A stretch of DNA of 5,362 nucleotides. Source: Methanosarcina sp. Lineage in GTDB: Archaea; Halobacteriota; Methanosarcinia; Methanosarcinales; Methanosarcinaceae. The notes beneath the pieces are model-generated. The model had not been told where the DNA came from, did not search any database, and worked only from the letters and a program-made list of their open reading frames with translations. Below, one piece after another: positions 1 through 4,451 of the stretch. The stretch is from assembly GCA_017883485.1 (NCBI GenBank), contig JADGNM010000199.1:1-5362 (forward strand). The letters are read 5' to 3'. The position numbers were made by a program, and so were the translations under genes. Within the stretch, counting starts at the first letter, position 1, and the number at the start of each line of letters is the position of its first letter.

Positions 1-55
1 TCCACTTCATCCCCAACCTGAAGGTCGGGGTATTCGTGACCCTCTGCGCTCCCTA
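1..55. mobile_element. IS200/IS605-like terminal hairpin (partial, at window edge)
   Basis: Bases 11-30 form a compact stem-loop: CCCC pairs with GGGG, then ACCT with AGGT across one mismatch. Subterminal hairpins like this mark the ends of IS200/IS605 (tnpB-bearing) elements, and I infer such an end here. The plus strand has an open frame entering from the left and stopping at TAG 53-55 (tail HFIPNLKVGVFVTLCAP), which could be the end of a CDS outside the window. The minus strand is also open across these bases. The sequence alone does not say whether the element lies to the left or is the decayed frame to the right. Confidence 0.35.
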
Positions 56-566
56 GTAATAAATTATGTTCTATTTTTGCATGGGGGTCGAAATGTAAAT
101 TGTATATATGTAAAGGTGATGAGTAACTATAATGAACATCATCGCCTTTATTATTAGAAACTCCAGCTCGTGAAGCCAGTTAGCCATTTCTTTGATCGTT
201 GCTGACTGTAAGCTTCTTTTTCCTATTACGGTTTTTACAATATTTTTTATATTTTTCAATACCATTTCTATCAAAACCCCAATGATAATGTATTCTATCA
301 GGTCTTATCTCAAAGCATCTCCTGTTAGAAATGCCCTGTATATGTACTCTCAATCCAACGGTATCTCAAACAGGCACTTTATGTTCGAAAGCACCTCGCA
401 TAGCATACACTATCCTACTAATCTCAAAGTAGCATCCCCCTATCGAAAATGCATTACTTGCCCCACCGATTCTAGCTTTAGAGCTCATGGTATTAAAAGT
501 TGTTGAGCTTGTATGAGAGAGTTTTATATGAATACGTAAATAAAACCCGGACACTTCGATCAGCAT
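1..566 (-). pseudogene. Decayed minus-strand reading frame with two in-frame stops
   Basis: One minus-strand frame stays open for about 188 codons except for TGA at 366-368 and TAA at 180-182. AT-rich random sequence should contain many more stops over this length. The three blocks read as protein-like, rich in charged residues (for example EIRPDRIHYHWGFDRNG between the stops), and the last runs off the left edge (SAEGHEYPDLQVGDEV). I do not recognise the family: the CxxC zinc-finger and DxD motifs expected of TnpB are not visible. A second minus-strand frame is open over 71-274, so a frameshifted remnant is also possible. The likely reading is an inactivated gene or mobile-element remnant. 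A chance opening is the alternative. Confidence 0.3.
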
Positions 567-598
567 TTTTAATCACGAAGTACGAGAAAAAAGCTGAT
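553..598. other. Two interleaved 6-bp inverted repeats (pseudoknot-like)
   Basis: ACTTCG (553-558) is complementary to CGAAGT (576-581), and the adjoining ATCAGC (559-564) is complementary to GCTGAT (593-598). The pairs interleave rather than nest, which is the topology of an H-type pseudoknot with two 11-nt loops. No linker separates the two 5' arms, so one base pair would have to open to let the strand cross. There is no coding evidence here. Chance occurrence in AT-rich DNA is possible. Confidence 0.2.
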
Positions 599-688
599 TA
601 TTGATAATAAAGGGAAACAAACCATAAATTTAGAGCCGAATATCTAAATCAAGGATCGAAAAAATAAGGAAGTAAAAAATCTTAGTTT

Positions 689-730
689 CTTAGTTCCCCT
701 GCCTTACAAGACAGGGCAAGGAAAGCTAAG
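689..730. other. Strong stem-loop in the left arm of the inverted-repeat element
   Basis: CTTAG (689-693) pairs with CTAAG (726-730), TTCC (694-697) with GGAA (720-723), and CCTG (698-701) with CAGG (712-715). A GCAA bulge interrupts the 3' side and the loop is 10 nt. The 13 pairs in three stacked helices could be a structured RNA, a transposon end, or a terminator without a T tract. No gene adjoins it, so its role is unknown. Confidence 0.35.
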
Positions 731-860
731 TACCCGCAGCGAAATAACTTAGGCGCTTTATTCTACTGTACTTAACTATTTTCGAAAACGAGCTCATTGA
801 TTTAGTTCAAAAAAATTATGTGTTGCCTAGGTTATTTCGTAACAGGCACTAAGGCAAGGC
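689..860. mobile_element. Small non-coding element with nested inverted repeats (MITE-like remnant)
   Basis: Two inverted-repeat pairs nest around the same centre. The outer pair is CCCTGCCTTA (697-706) against TAAGGCAAGG (850-859), 9 of 10 matching. The inner pair is CGAAATAACTTAGGC (740-754) against GCCTAGGTTATTTCG (825-839), 14 of 15 matching. The left arm also contains its own hairpin (689-730). The interior has no reading frame of useful length. Paired termini around non-coding DNA are typical of a MITE or of both ends of a deleted insertion sequence. I see no clear target-site duplication and the exact ends are uncertain. Confidence 0.4.
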
Positions 861-1283
861 AAAGTACAAAAATCGGTAAGGTAAAAGACCTTTAAATGTT
901 AAAATATAAATTAAACTATAGAGCCTAATGTGCTTGATTGTTATACTTCAATTGTAAGTCCTAGTCATCGTAAATAAATTATTCTAAAAATAATATTATT
1001 GAGAATAAAAATGGGAAAATATACCAAAAATTTGGAGAAATTAAATAAAATTCTGATTTATATTTCTATCTATATTATATTCTTTTAATAATAATCACAA
1101 TATGACATCGTCTTCATCGGTAAATTCCCTGTATACAAAATGAGAGAATAATCTACCATAGATACTTTTACGACATTCTTTCAAAAAAAACATGGGATTT
1201 ATTGGCAGATAAACGCATCAACCGACTGAAATTGGATTGAAAAACGGGCTGGCTTGAGATATATCAAACTAAAACATCAATTT
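861..1283. other. AT-rich gene-free spacer upstream of the repeat-protein gene
   Basis: I find no coding frame, tRNA or rRNA here. The most regular structure is a nested palindrome: TTATTCT (979-985) pairs with AGAATAA (1002-1008) around AATAATATTATT (989-1000). Several TATA-like strings exist, at 1057-1064 (TTTATATT) and at 1257-1265 (GATATATC region). The second would start transcription on top of the ribosome site at 1284, so the promoter of the downstream gene is more likely farther up with a long leader. I cannot choose one. Confidence 0.4.
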
Positions 1284-1287
1284 GGAG
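1284..1287 (+). promoter_or_regulatory. Ribosome binding site GGAG deciding the start at 1297
   Basis: GGAG lies 9 nt before ATG 1297-1299. An upstream in-frame TTG at 1282 overlaps this site and cannot use it, so ATG 1297 is preferred. The signal peptide also begins sensibly there. Confidence 0.65.
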
Positions 1288-1296
1288 AGTGGACGA

Positions 1297-1779
1297 ATGA
1301 GCAAACAGTCATTTGATAGAGCAAGAAAAACATTTTGCATTTTGCTGGCAGTTTTGTTTTTAGTATCATTGACAGCTGCATCAGCAAGCGCCTGGTATGA
1401 TAAAAATGGAAAAGTAATATCGGCTCCTGAAAAAGCTAAAGCAAAAAGCGCACCGACTCCTAAGAAAGTTACTGCACCGAGCGCACCGACTCCTAAGATA
1501 GCTACTGCACCGGGAGTATTGGGCGGTTACGGCGGCCCTGGCGGATTTGGTGACTGCGGCGGATTTGGTAACTGCGGCGGATTTGGTAACTGCGGCGGAT
1601 TTGGTAACTGCGGCGGATTTGGTAACTGCGGCGGATTTGGTGACTGCGGCAGATTTGGTAACTGCGACGGATTTGGTGACTGTGGAAGTAAATGTGATGA
1701 TAAAAAAGGCTGCTTCGTAACCGCGGTCCGTGCCGGTTGTTTCAATGGCGATTTCGACGTCGACAAATGGTGGTTATAA
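1297..1779 (+). CDS. Secreted Gly/Cys-rich hexapeptide-repeat protein, function unknown
   Basis: The protein has 160 aa. Residues 1-32 are a clear Sec signal peptide: a basic start (KQSFDRARK), a hydrophobic core (TFCILLAVLFLVSLTAA) and cleavage after ASASA before WYDKNGK. Residues 51-72 are two copies of an 11-residue Ala/Pro/Lys segment (SAPTPKKVTAP, SAPTPKIATAP), a likely flexible linker. Residues 83-130 are eight hexapeptides of the form GFG(N/D)CG, followed by a conventional tail with three more cysteines that ends in DKWWL. The mature protein has 11 cysteines, one in each repeat, so disulfide cross-linking or metal binding outside the membrane is plausible but inferred. Cys14 is inside the hydrophobic core, not in a lipobox, so a lipoprotein is unlikely. 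It stands alone on its strand, with no operon partner. I do not recognise a family. Confidence 0.75.
   Translation: MSKQSFDRARKTFCILLAVLFLVSLTAASASAWYDKNGKVISAPEKAKAKSAPTPKKVTAPSAPTPKIATAPGVLGGYGGPGGFGDCGGFGNCGGFGNCGGFGNCGGFGNCGGFGDCGRFGNCDGFGDCGSKCDDKKGCFVTAVRAGCFNGDFDVDKWWL
1447..1512 (+). repeat. Two 33-bp direct repeats (Ala-Pro-Lys linker)
   Basis: Units at 1447-1479 and 1480-1512 match at 31 of 33 positions and encode SAPTPKKVTAP and SAPTPKIATAP. They are immediately adjacent and in frame, which indicates a local duplication that lengthened the linker. Confidence 0.85.
1543..1686 (+). repeat. Eight 18-bp tandem repeats encoding GFG(N/D)CG
   Basis: Eight contiguous units start from GGATTTGGTGACTGCGGC at 1543. 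Units 2-5 (1561-1632) are identical to each other at the nucleotide level; units 7 and 8 have drifted (RFGNCD, and GFGDCG with TGT GGA codons). Identical central copies with divergent edges are the pattern of recent expansion by slippage or unequal recombination. The unit is a multiple of three, so copy number can change without losing frame. Confidence 0.9.
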
Positions 1780-1837
1780 GCGGGTGTTTCGGCAACGATC
1801 TTGATCGCTGACTGTTGAAGATTGAACAATATATTAA

Positions 1838-1952
1838 TAGGACTTACGCAGTTGAAGAAAAATCAATATCAATAAACCTTTAAGTATCTAAATATGATTT
1901 AAACCACAGTGTTTATTGTACTTGATCCTGTACCTCAAGTGTGTAAATCCTA
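1838..1952. mobile_element. 115-bp MITE-like fold-back element
   Basis: The ends are an 18-bp imperfect terminal inverted repeat: TAGGACTTACGCAGTTGA (1838-1855) against the complement of 1935-1952, TAGGATTTACACACTTGA, with 15 of 18 matching. A second inverted pair inside, CAATAAAC (1870-1877) with GTTTATTG (1911-1918), extends the symmetry, so most of the element can fold into one long hairpin. It is too short to encode a transposase and holds no reading frame. The TA at each tip could be part of the repeat or a TA target duplication as in IS630/Tc1-type elements; I cannot decide. The right tip is the exact point where homology of the adjacent MNT remnant ends. Confidence 0.6.
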
Positions 1953-2048
1953 ATTATGTTTTCCGGAAATCTCCGACAGATCCGACACAAAATTGAAAAG
2001 AATAAGGAAAGTTTCTTCAGGCAGTTGATAAAAGTCACTGTTCTCCAT
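1950..2048 (-). pseudogene. 5' fragment of an MNT nucleotidyltransferase (copy of the gene at 2836-3156), cut by the MITE
   Basis: From ATG 2046-2048 the frame reads MENSDFYQLPEETF... and ends ...DLSEISGKHN. It matches the first about 30 residues of the intact MNT2 ([16 protein letters not shown]... LPEISRKY). Homology stops where the MITE begins, and the TAG stop (1950-1952) is the tip of the MITE inverted repeat. The whole catalytic part (GS-x-x-RG and SDLD) is missing, and its sequence is not found on the far side of the element. It therefore cannot act as a nucleotidyltransferase. The insertion was probably accompanied or followed by deletion. Confidence 0.7.
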
Positions 2049-2159
2049 ATTTTTTCTCTTCCTGGAGAACCTGCCCGGTTTTTGTTTCCAAATCACTAAG
2101 CCTTTTAATTCGAGAACGTCCTCAAAAAAAACAGAACTTTTCTCAGGCATACACAACAT
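2035..2159 (-). pseudogene. HEPN toxin remnant with large internal deletion (copy of the gene at 3143-3502)
   Basis: The start (MLCMPEKSSVF-FEDVLE) is nearly identical to that of the intact HEPN1 gene. The end, read to TGA 2035-2037, is DLETKTGQVLQEEKKYGEQ, matching its C-terminus ([19 protein letters not shown]). About 240 bp between these parts are absent; the join is near 2103-2110 at short T/A-rich similarity. The missing part contains the R-x4-H-x-Y active site, so this copy cannot be a toxin. The deletion also joins the HEPN start in frame to the following MNT remnant, leaving one 69-codon chimeric frame (2159 down to 1950). Confidence 0.7.
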
Positions 2160-2425
2160 CCTTCATAATGATGTACTTTTGCTGGGGTTGAGTGCTTTTT
2201 CAGTAACAAGGTCAACTTCCCGGTCAAATAAGTCTTCAAGGAAGAATTTCAAATCAATATATTTATCGAAAGTTTTCTGCTCTTCTTCGAACACAACGAG
2301 CACATCAAGATCGTTTCTTCTTTTTCTTCTCCCCTCGCAAAAGACCCGAATATTCCGATTCTTCTAACTCCGAATTTTTGATGGATAACTTCCAAATATG
2401 ATTTCAAAGTAGTTACAACATCCAC
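2143..2425 (-). pseudogene. MNT nucleotidyltransferase pseudogene (copy of the gene at 3495-3779), two frameshifts
   Basis: Aligned to the intact MNT1 gene, this copy starts at GTG 2423-2425 (VDVVTTLKSYLEVIHQKFGV) and keeps GIFGSFARGEE. It loses one base just before the SDLD catalytic motif, and the downstream frame then resumes DLDVLVVFEE...EVDLVTEKAL. A second base is lost near the C-terminus (codons matching KPQLKD). Both are single-base deletions relative to MNT1. The catalytic centre is split between frames, so no active enzyme is expected. Nucleotide similarity to MNT1 is high throughout, so the duplication is much younger than the split between MNT1 and MNT2. Confidence 0.75.
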
Positions 2426-2479
2426 AACTATTACTATAATTAAAAGAAAGTTGTTTTCAAATATGCGATGATGAAGGAA

Positions 2480-2839
2480 TCAGGATTGCGTATTTCCCAG
2501 ATCTTTCAGAATTTCGGAGATTTGCTCTTTCAAGGGAGGTAAATCCTTAACTATAGTCTTCCGAACAACATTAAGATTTACACCAAAATAGAAATGGATA
2601 AGCTTATCGCGGGTTCCTGCCATCTCTTTCCAGGGAACTGACGGGTAATTCTCTTTTATATCTACTGGAATATTCTTCGCAGCTTCTCCTATAATTTCCA
2701 GAGCTCGAACCACAGCAAAAACTCTCATCTCATCTTCTGCGAATGCTTCAAAAGAGAGATCTTGAGTAAAACCCTCTAATTTCTCAATGGTATCGAAAAT
2801 GTCGAATAAATAATCTCGAAACTCTCTTTTTTCCTTCAT
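2480..2839 (-). CDS. hepT: HEPN ribonuclease toxin, HepT family (HEPN2)
   Basis: This 119-aa all-helical protein has the HepT (DUF86) pattern: ExEM...[12 protein letters not shown] near residues 37-54, [11 protein letters not shown] at 65-75, and R-x4-H-x-Y at R77/H82/Y84 (RDKLIHFY). In characterised HepT toxins the Arg and His form the RNase site of a dimer, and the Tyr is the residue AMPylated by the partner MntA. Cleavage of RNA under loss of antitoxin control is the inferred role. Its ATG overlaps the stop of the MNT2 gene as ATGA with no strong ribosome site of its own, so translation is probably coupled to MNT2. It is the last gene of the operon; the stretch beyond is T-rich on this strand (2436-2455) before the pseudogene copy. 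Length and motifs are normal for the family. Confidence 0.9.
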   Translation of the reverse strand: MKEKREFRDYLFDIFDTIEKLEGFTQDLSFEAFAEDEMRVFAVVRALEIIGEAAKNIPVDIKENYPSVPWKEMAGTRDKLIHFYFGVNLNVVRKTIVKDLPPLKEQISEILKDLGNTQS

Positions 2840-3156
2840 ACAGCCACGACTTCATCAAGGATATGTTTTCCAATGGCAGGTTTAAGAGCAGATTTCATCA
2901 CTAAATCCACTTTCACACCCAGAATCTCACTCAGGTAATCCTCAAGTCGAATGTACTCAAAAAAACTTGGATCCTCCTCAAACTCAACCAGAACATCAAG
3001 ATCACTTTCAGATTCCTGTTCTCCTCTCACATAAGAACCAAAAATTCCAAGGTAACTAACACTATATTTCCTGGAAATCTCCGGCAGATGCTGACGCAAA
3101 ATAGAAATGAAATTGGAAGTTTCTTCAGGCAGTTTATAACAGTCACCGTTGTTCAT
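2836..3156 (-). CDS. mntA: Minimal nucleotidyltransferase antitoxin, MntA family (MNT2)
   Basis: The protein has 106 aa. An N-terminal extension of about 30 residues ([16 protein letters not shown]...) precedes the pol-beta-type core: [10 protein letters not shown] at 37-46 (nucleotide-binding GS and RG), SDLD at 51-54 (metal-binding D52 and D54) and VDLV at 83-86 (third acidic residue, D84). All three catalytic acids are present, so it should be active. Family members transfer AMP from ATP to the tyrosine of the cognate HEPN toxin and thereby silence it; the adjacent HEPN2 is the natural substrate. Its ATG lies inside the end of HEPN1 (14-nt overlap) with a strong AAGGAGG site. It shares about 36 of 77 aligned core residues with MNT1, so the two are old paralogues rather than recent copies. 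Confidence 0.9.
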   Translation of the reverse strand: MNNGDCYKLPEETSNFISILRQHLPEISRKYSVSYLGIFGSYVRGEQESESDLDVLVEFEEDPSFFEYIRLEDYLSEILGVKVDLVMKSALKPAIGKHILDEVVAV

Positions 3157-3502
3157 GATTTTTTTCCTCCTTGATAACCTGCCTTGTTTTTTTTTCCAAA
3201 TCAGTAAGCCTGTTTTTTATAATGTCCCATATGATCTCAAGGTCAATCCCAGAGTAAGCGTGGATCAAAATATTTCTTAGGCCCACAATCTTTTTCCATT
3301 CGATTTCGGGATATTTAACGCGAATATCAGGATCTATGTGCGCAGCAGCTTCTCCTATTATCTCAAGATTTCGAATTACGGCATCTGTTAGCATTTCATT
3401 TTCCGAAAACTCATCAAAAGAAGCTTCACCAAGATACCTATGAATTTTTTCAATTGATTCGAGAATGTCCTCGAAATAAAAAACAGAACTTTTCTCAGGC
3501 AT
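3143..3502 (-). CDS. hepT: HEPN ribonuclease toxin, HepT family (HEPN1)
   Basis: From ATG 3500-3502 (MPEKSSVFYFED) the protein has 119 aa, the same length as HEPN2. It carries ENEM...[23 protein letters not shown] and R-x4-H-x-Y at R76/H81/Y83 (RNILIHAY), the HepT active site and AMPylation tyrosine. I chose this start because AAGGA stands 8 nt upstream; an earlier ATG at 3509-3511 (MLCMPEK, 122 aa) overlaps that same AAGGA and is the alternative. The start lies within the end of MNT1 (overlap 8 nt, or 17 nt for the longer form), and the end overlaps MNT2 by 14 nt. The expected partner is MNT1 immediately upstream. An RNase toxin held inactive by AMPylation is the inferred role. The N-terminal part is nearly identical to the decayed copy near 2159. 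Confidence 0.88.
   Translation of the reverse strand: MPEKSSVFYFEDILESIEKIHRYLGEASFDEFSENEMLTDAVIRNLEIIGEAAAHIDPDIRVKYPEIEWKKIVGLRNILIHAYSGIDLEIIWDIIKNRLTDLEKKTRQVIKEEKNHEQR
3166..3172 (-). promoter_or_regulatory. Strong internal ribosome site AAGGAGG for MNT2
   Basis: AAGGAGG lies 9 nt before the MNT2 ATG and inside the last codons of HEPN1. It is the strongest ribosome site in the operon and would favour making the second antitoxin independently of upstream translation. Confidence 0.7.
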
Positions 3503-3779
3503 ACACAACATCCTTCATAATGATGTCCTTTAGCTGCGGCTTGAGTGCTTTTTCAGTAACGAGGTCAACTTCCCGGCCAAACAAGTCTTCAAGGTAGAAC
3601 TTCAAGTCCATATAGTTGTCAAAGGTTTTCTGCCCTTCTTCGAACACCACAAGCACATCAAGATCGCTATCTTCTCTTTCTTCTCCCCTTGCAAAAGATC
3701 CGAATATTCCGATTCTTTTAACCCCGAATTTTTGACGGATAAATTTCTCATGTACCTTCAAGGTAGAGATGGCGTCCAT
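3495..3779 (-). CDS. mntA: Minimal nucleotidyltransferase antitoxin, MntA family (MNT1)
   Basis: The protein has 94 aa from ATG 3777-3779 (MDAISTLKVHEKFIRQKFGV). Core motifs are complete: GIFGSFARGE at 24-33, SDLD at 38-41 (D39 and D41) and VDLV at 71-74 (D72). This is the small MntA-type AMP transferase fold without extra domains. It is expected to AMPylate and neutralise HEPN1, whose start it overlaps. I chose the ATG because a TATA box centred near 3805 would start transcription at about 3779, giving a leaderless mRNA. An in-frame GTG at 3786-3788 would add three residues. It is the first gene of the four-gene operon. A near-identical frameshifted copy lies at 2143-2425. Confidence 0.9.
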   Translation of the reverse strand: MDAISTLKVHEKFIRQKFGVKRIGIFGSFARGEEREDSDLDVLVVFEEGQKTFDNYMDLKFYLEDLFGREVDLVTEKALKPQLKDIIMKDVVYA

Positions 3780-3800
3780 AATTAGCACTGAACGTCAACA

Positions 3801-3810
3801 TTTAAATATT
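3801..3810 (-). promoter_or_regulatory. Archaeal TATA box of the MNT/HEPN operon
   Basis: AATATTTAAA on the minus strand is a near-ideal archaeal TATA box. Its centre is about 26 nt from ATG 3779, which places the transcript start at or next to the start codon (leaderless). A purine-rich stretch (AAAGAC) just upstream fits a BRE. Confidence 0.65.
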
Positions 3811-3818
3811 TGTCTTTG

Positions 3819-3831
3819 AACCTGGCAGGTT
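3819..3831. promoter_or_regulatory. 13-bp palindrome AACCTGGCAGGTT, candidate operator
   Basis: AACCTG and CAGGTT are perfect inverted 6-mers around a single central G. The site lies 8 bp upstream of the TATA box, next to where TFB binds, so a bound dimer could affect initiation. Its use as an operator is inferred from position only. No DNA-binding regulator gene is visible nearby, so the binder might be the MNT-HEPN complex or a protein encoded elsewhere. Confidence 0.4.
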
Positions 3832-3891
3832 ATAAGAATCTAAAATATCGAAGATTGGGCAACATTAATAGTTATCTCAAACCTGTCCTGT

Positions 3892-3907
3892 CCGCGCCTC
3901 AGCGCGG
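3892..3907. other. GC-rich perfect hairpin CCGCGC-CTCA-GCGCGG
   Basis: A 6-bp all-GC stem with a 4-nt loop stands out in AT-rich spacer. It lies between the end of the 4000-4422 gene and the MNT operon promoter. No T tract follows in either direction, so it is not a classical terminator. It could protect the 3' end of the upstream transcript or be part of a dispersed repeat. Confidence 0.5.
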
Positions 3908-3933
3908 TTAGAGCATAGAAACGACGTAAAAGC

Positions 3934-3957
3934 AAAAAAGAGCTTAATGACAGCTTT
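3934..3957 (-). terminator. Possible terminator for the 5325-4000 operon
   Basis: On the minus strand AAAGCT (3957-3952) can pair with AGCT-c-TTT (3944-3937) over a short loop, and the 3' side runs into T6 (3939-3934) then GCTTTT. Archaeal termination relies mainly on such T-runs. It lies about 45-65 nt beyond the stop at 4000. The stem is weak (one bulge). Confidence 0.35.
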
Positions 3958-3999
3958 CTGAGACACAAACAAATCAAATCTGATTTTAAAACTTCATTT

Positions 4000-4422
4000 T
4001 TATTTTTCGGCCGGCCGACTCCAAAAATCCGACTCAACCTTTTCAGCAACCCGCCTGCAAATCTCATCCATAAGCTTCCAGTAATCTCCAACTTGCCAGT
4101 AAATCTCTTCTGCGATTTCTTCTTGATAGGCATGCTCACTTTTGAGTCTGAGATCAATCAACTCAAGAGATTTGACTGCCTCTTCTTCGGTTATGAGCCC
4201 GACCTTGAATGCCATTCTCACACAGGACTTTGGCGAATCGCAGACAAATCCTTCATGGACGCAGAGATAGTCTTTCAGGAGTCTCCAAAAAATTTCGACG
4301 CTGCGCTTGAATCTGAACAGAGTGGCGTCACGAACAACTGAAGAATAAGTTTCAGAAAAGATTTCGTGGAGTGAGGTTAGAGACTTTGTCGCAAGTTCCA
4401 GCTTGAAGCTCAGGTTATTCAT
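4000..4422 (-). CDS. HI0074-type nucleotidyltransferase substrate-binding protein (HEPN fold)
   Basis: The 140-aa protein matches the HI0074/NTase_sub_bind pattern: a helical start (LATKSLTSLHEIF), RFKRSVEIFWRLLKDYL at 37-53, SPKSCVRMAFKVGLI at 63-77, then LELIDLRLKSEHAYQEEIAEEI at 86-107. R92, H97 and Y99 form R-x4-H-x-Y, the HepT-like signature. Family members pair with a separate MNT protein encoded next door. No such NTase is adjacent: the neighbour upstream is a glycosylase and the next MNT gene is about 220 bp downstream behind its own promoter. It is thus an orphan, or it may share MNT1/MNT2. I chose ATG 4420-4422. An in-frame TTG at 4453-4455 would add 11 residues and overlap the glycosylase stop. 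The 29-nt gap to the glycosylase suggests one transcript. Confidence 0.8.
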   Translation of the reverse strand: MNNLSFKLELATKSLTSLHEIFSETYSSVVRDATLFRFKRSVEIFWRLLKDYLCVHEGFVCDSPKSCVRMAFKVGLITEEEAVKSLELIDLRLKSEHAYQEEIAEEIYWQVGDYWKLMDEICRRVAEKVESDFWSRPAEK

Positions 4423-4451
4423 ACCAGTTACCTGAAAATGTTTTCTTAGTT

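Noticed and set aside
192..506. Open plus-strand frame of 104 codons
   Set aside because: It lies opposite the decayed minus-strand frame, has low-complexity hydrophobic composition at its start, no ribosome site and no recognisable domain.
1543..1686. Regular repeats considered as a CRISPR array
   Set aside because: The units are contiguous 18-mers with no spacers and keep a protein frame, so they are coding tandem repeats.
1527..1829. Pro/Gln-rich minus-strand open frame
   Set aside because: It is the antisense of the 18-bp repeat array; the repeated PNPPQLPNPPQL pattern is forced by the repeats. The plus strand has the signal peptide and ribosome site.
1780..1837. CGATC-TT-GATCG as a terminator after the repeat-protein gene
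   Set aside because: A 2-nt loop cannot form a stable hairpin and no T tract follows.
2179..2367. Ser-rich plus-strand open frame
   Set aside because: It is the antisense of the MNT1 pseudogene; the minus strand aligns with the intact gene throughout.
4009..4016. Palindrome GGCCGGCC
   Set aside because: It falls on the Arg-Pro-Ala codons before the stop of the HI0074-type gene, and an 8-mer alone does not indicate a regulatory site.
3840..4157. Minus-strand open frame of 105 codons overlapping the HI0074-type gene
   Set aside because: It overlaps a gene with clear family motifs in another frame on the same strand, and its translation shows no domain.
4093..4341. Plus-strand open frame opposite the HI0074-type gene
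   Set aside because: Shadow of the minus-strand gene, with no start context or domain.
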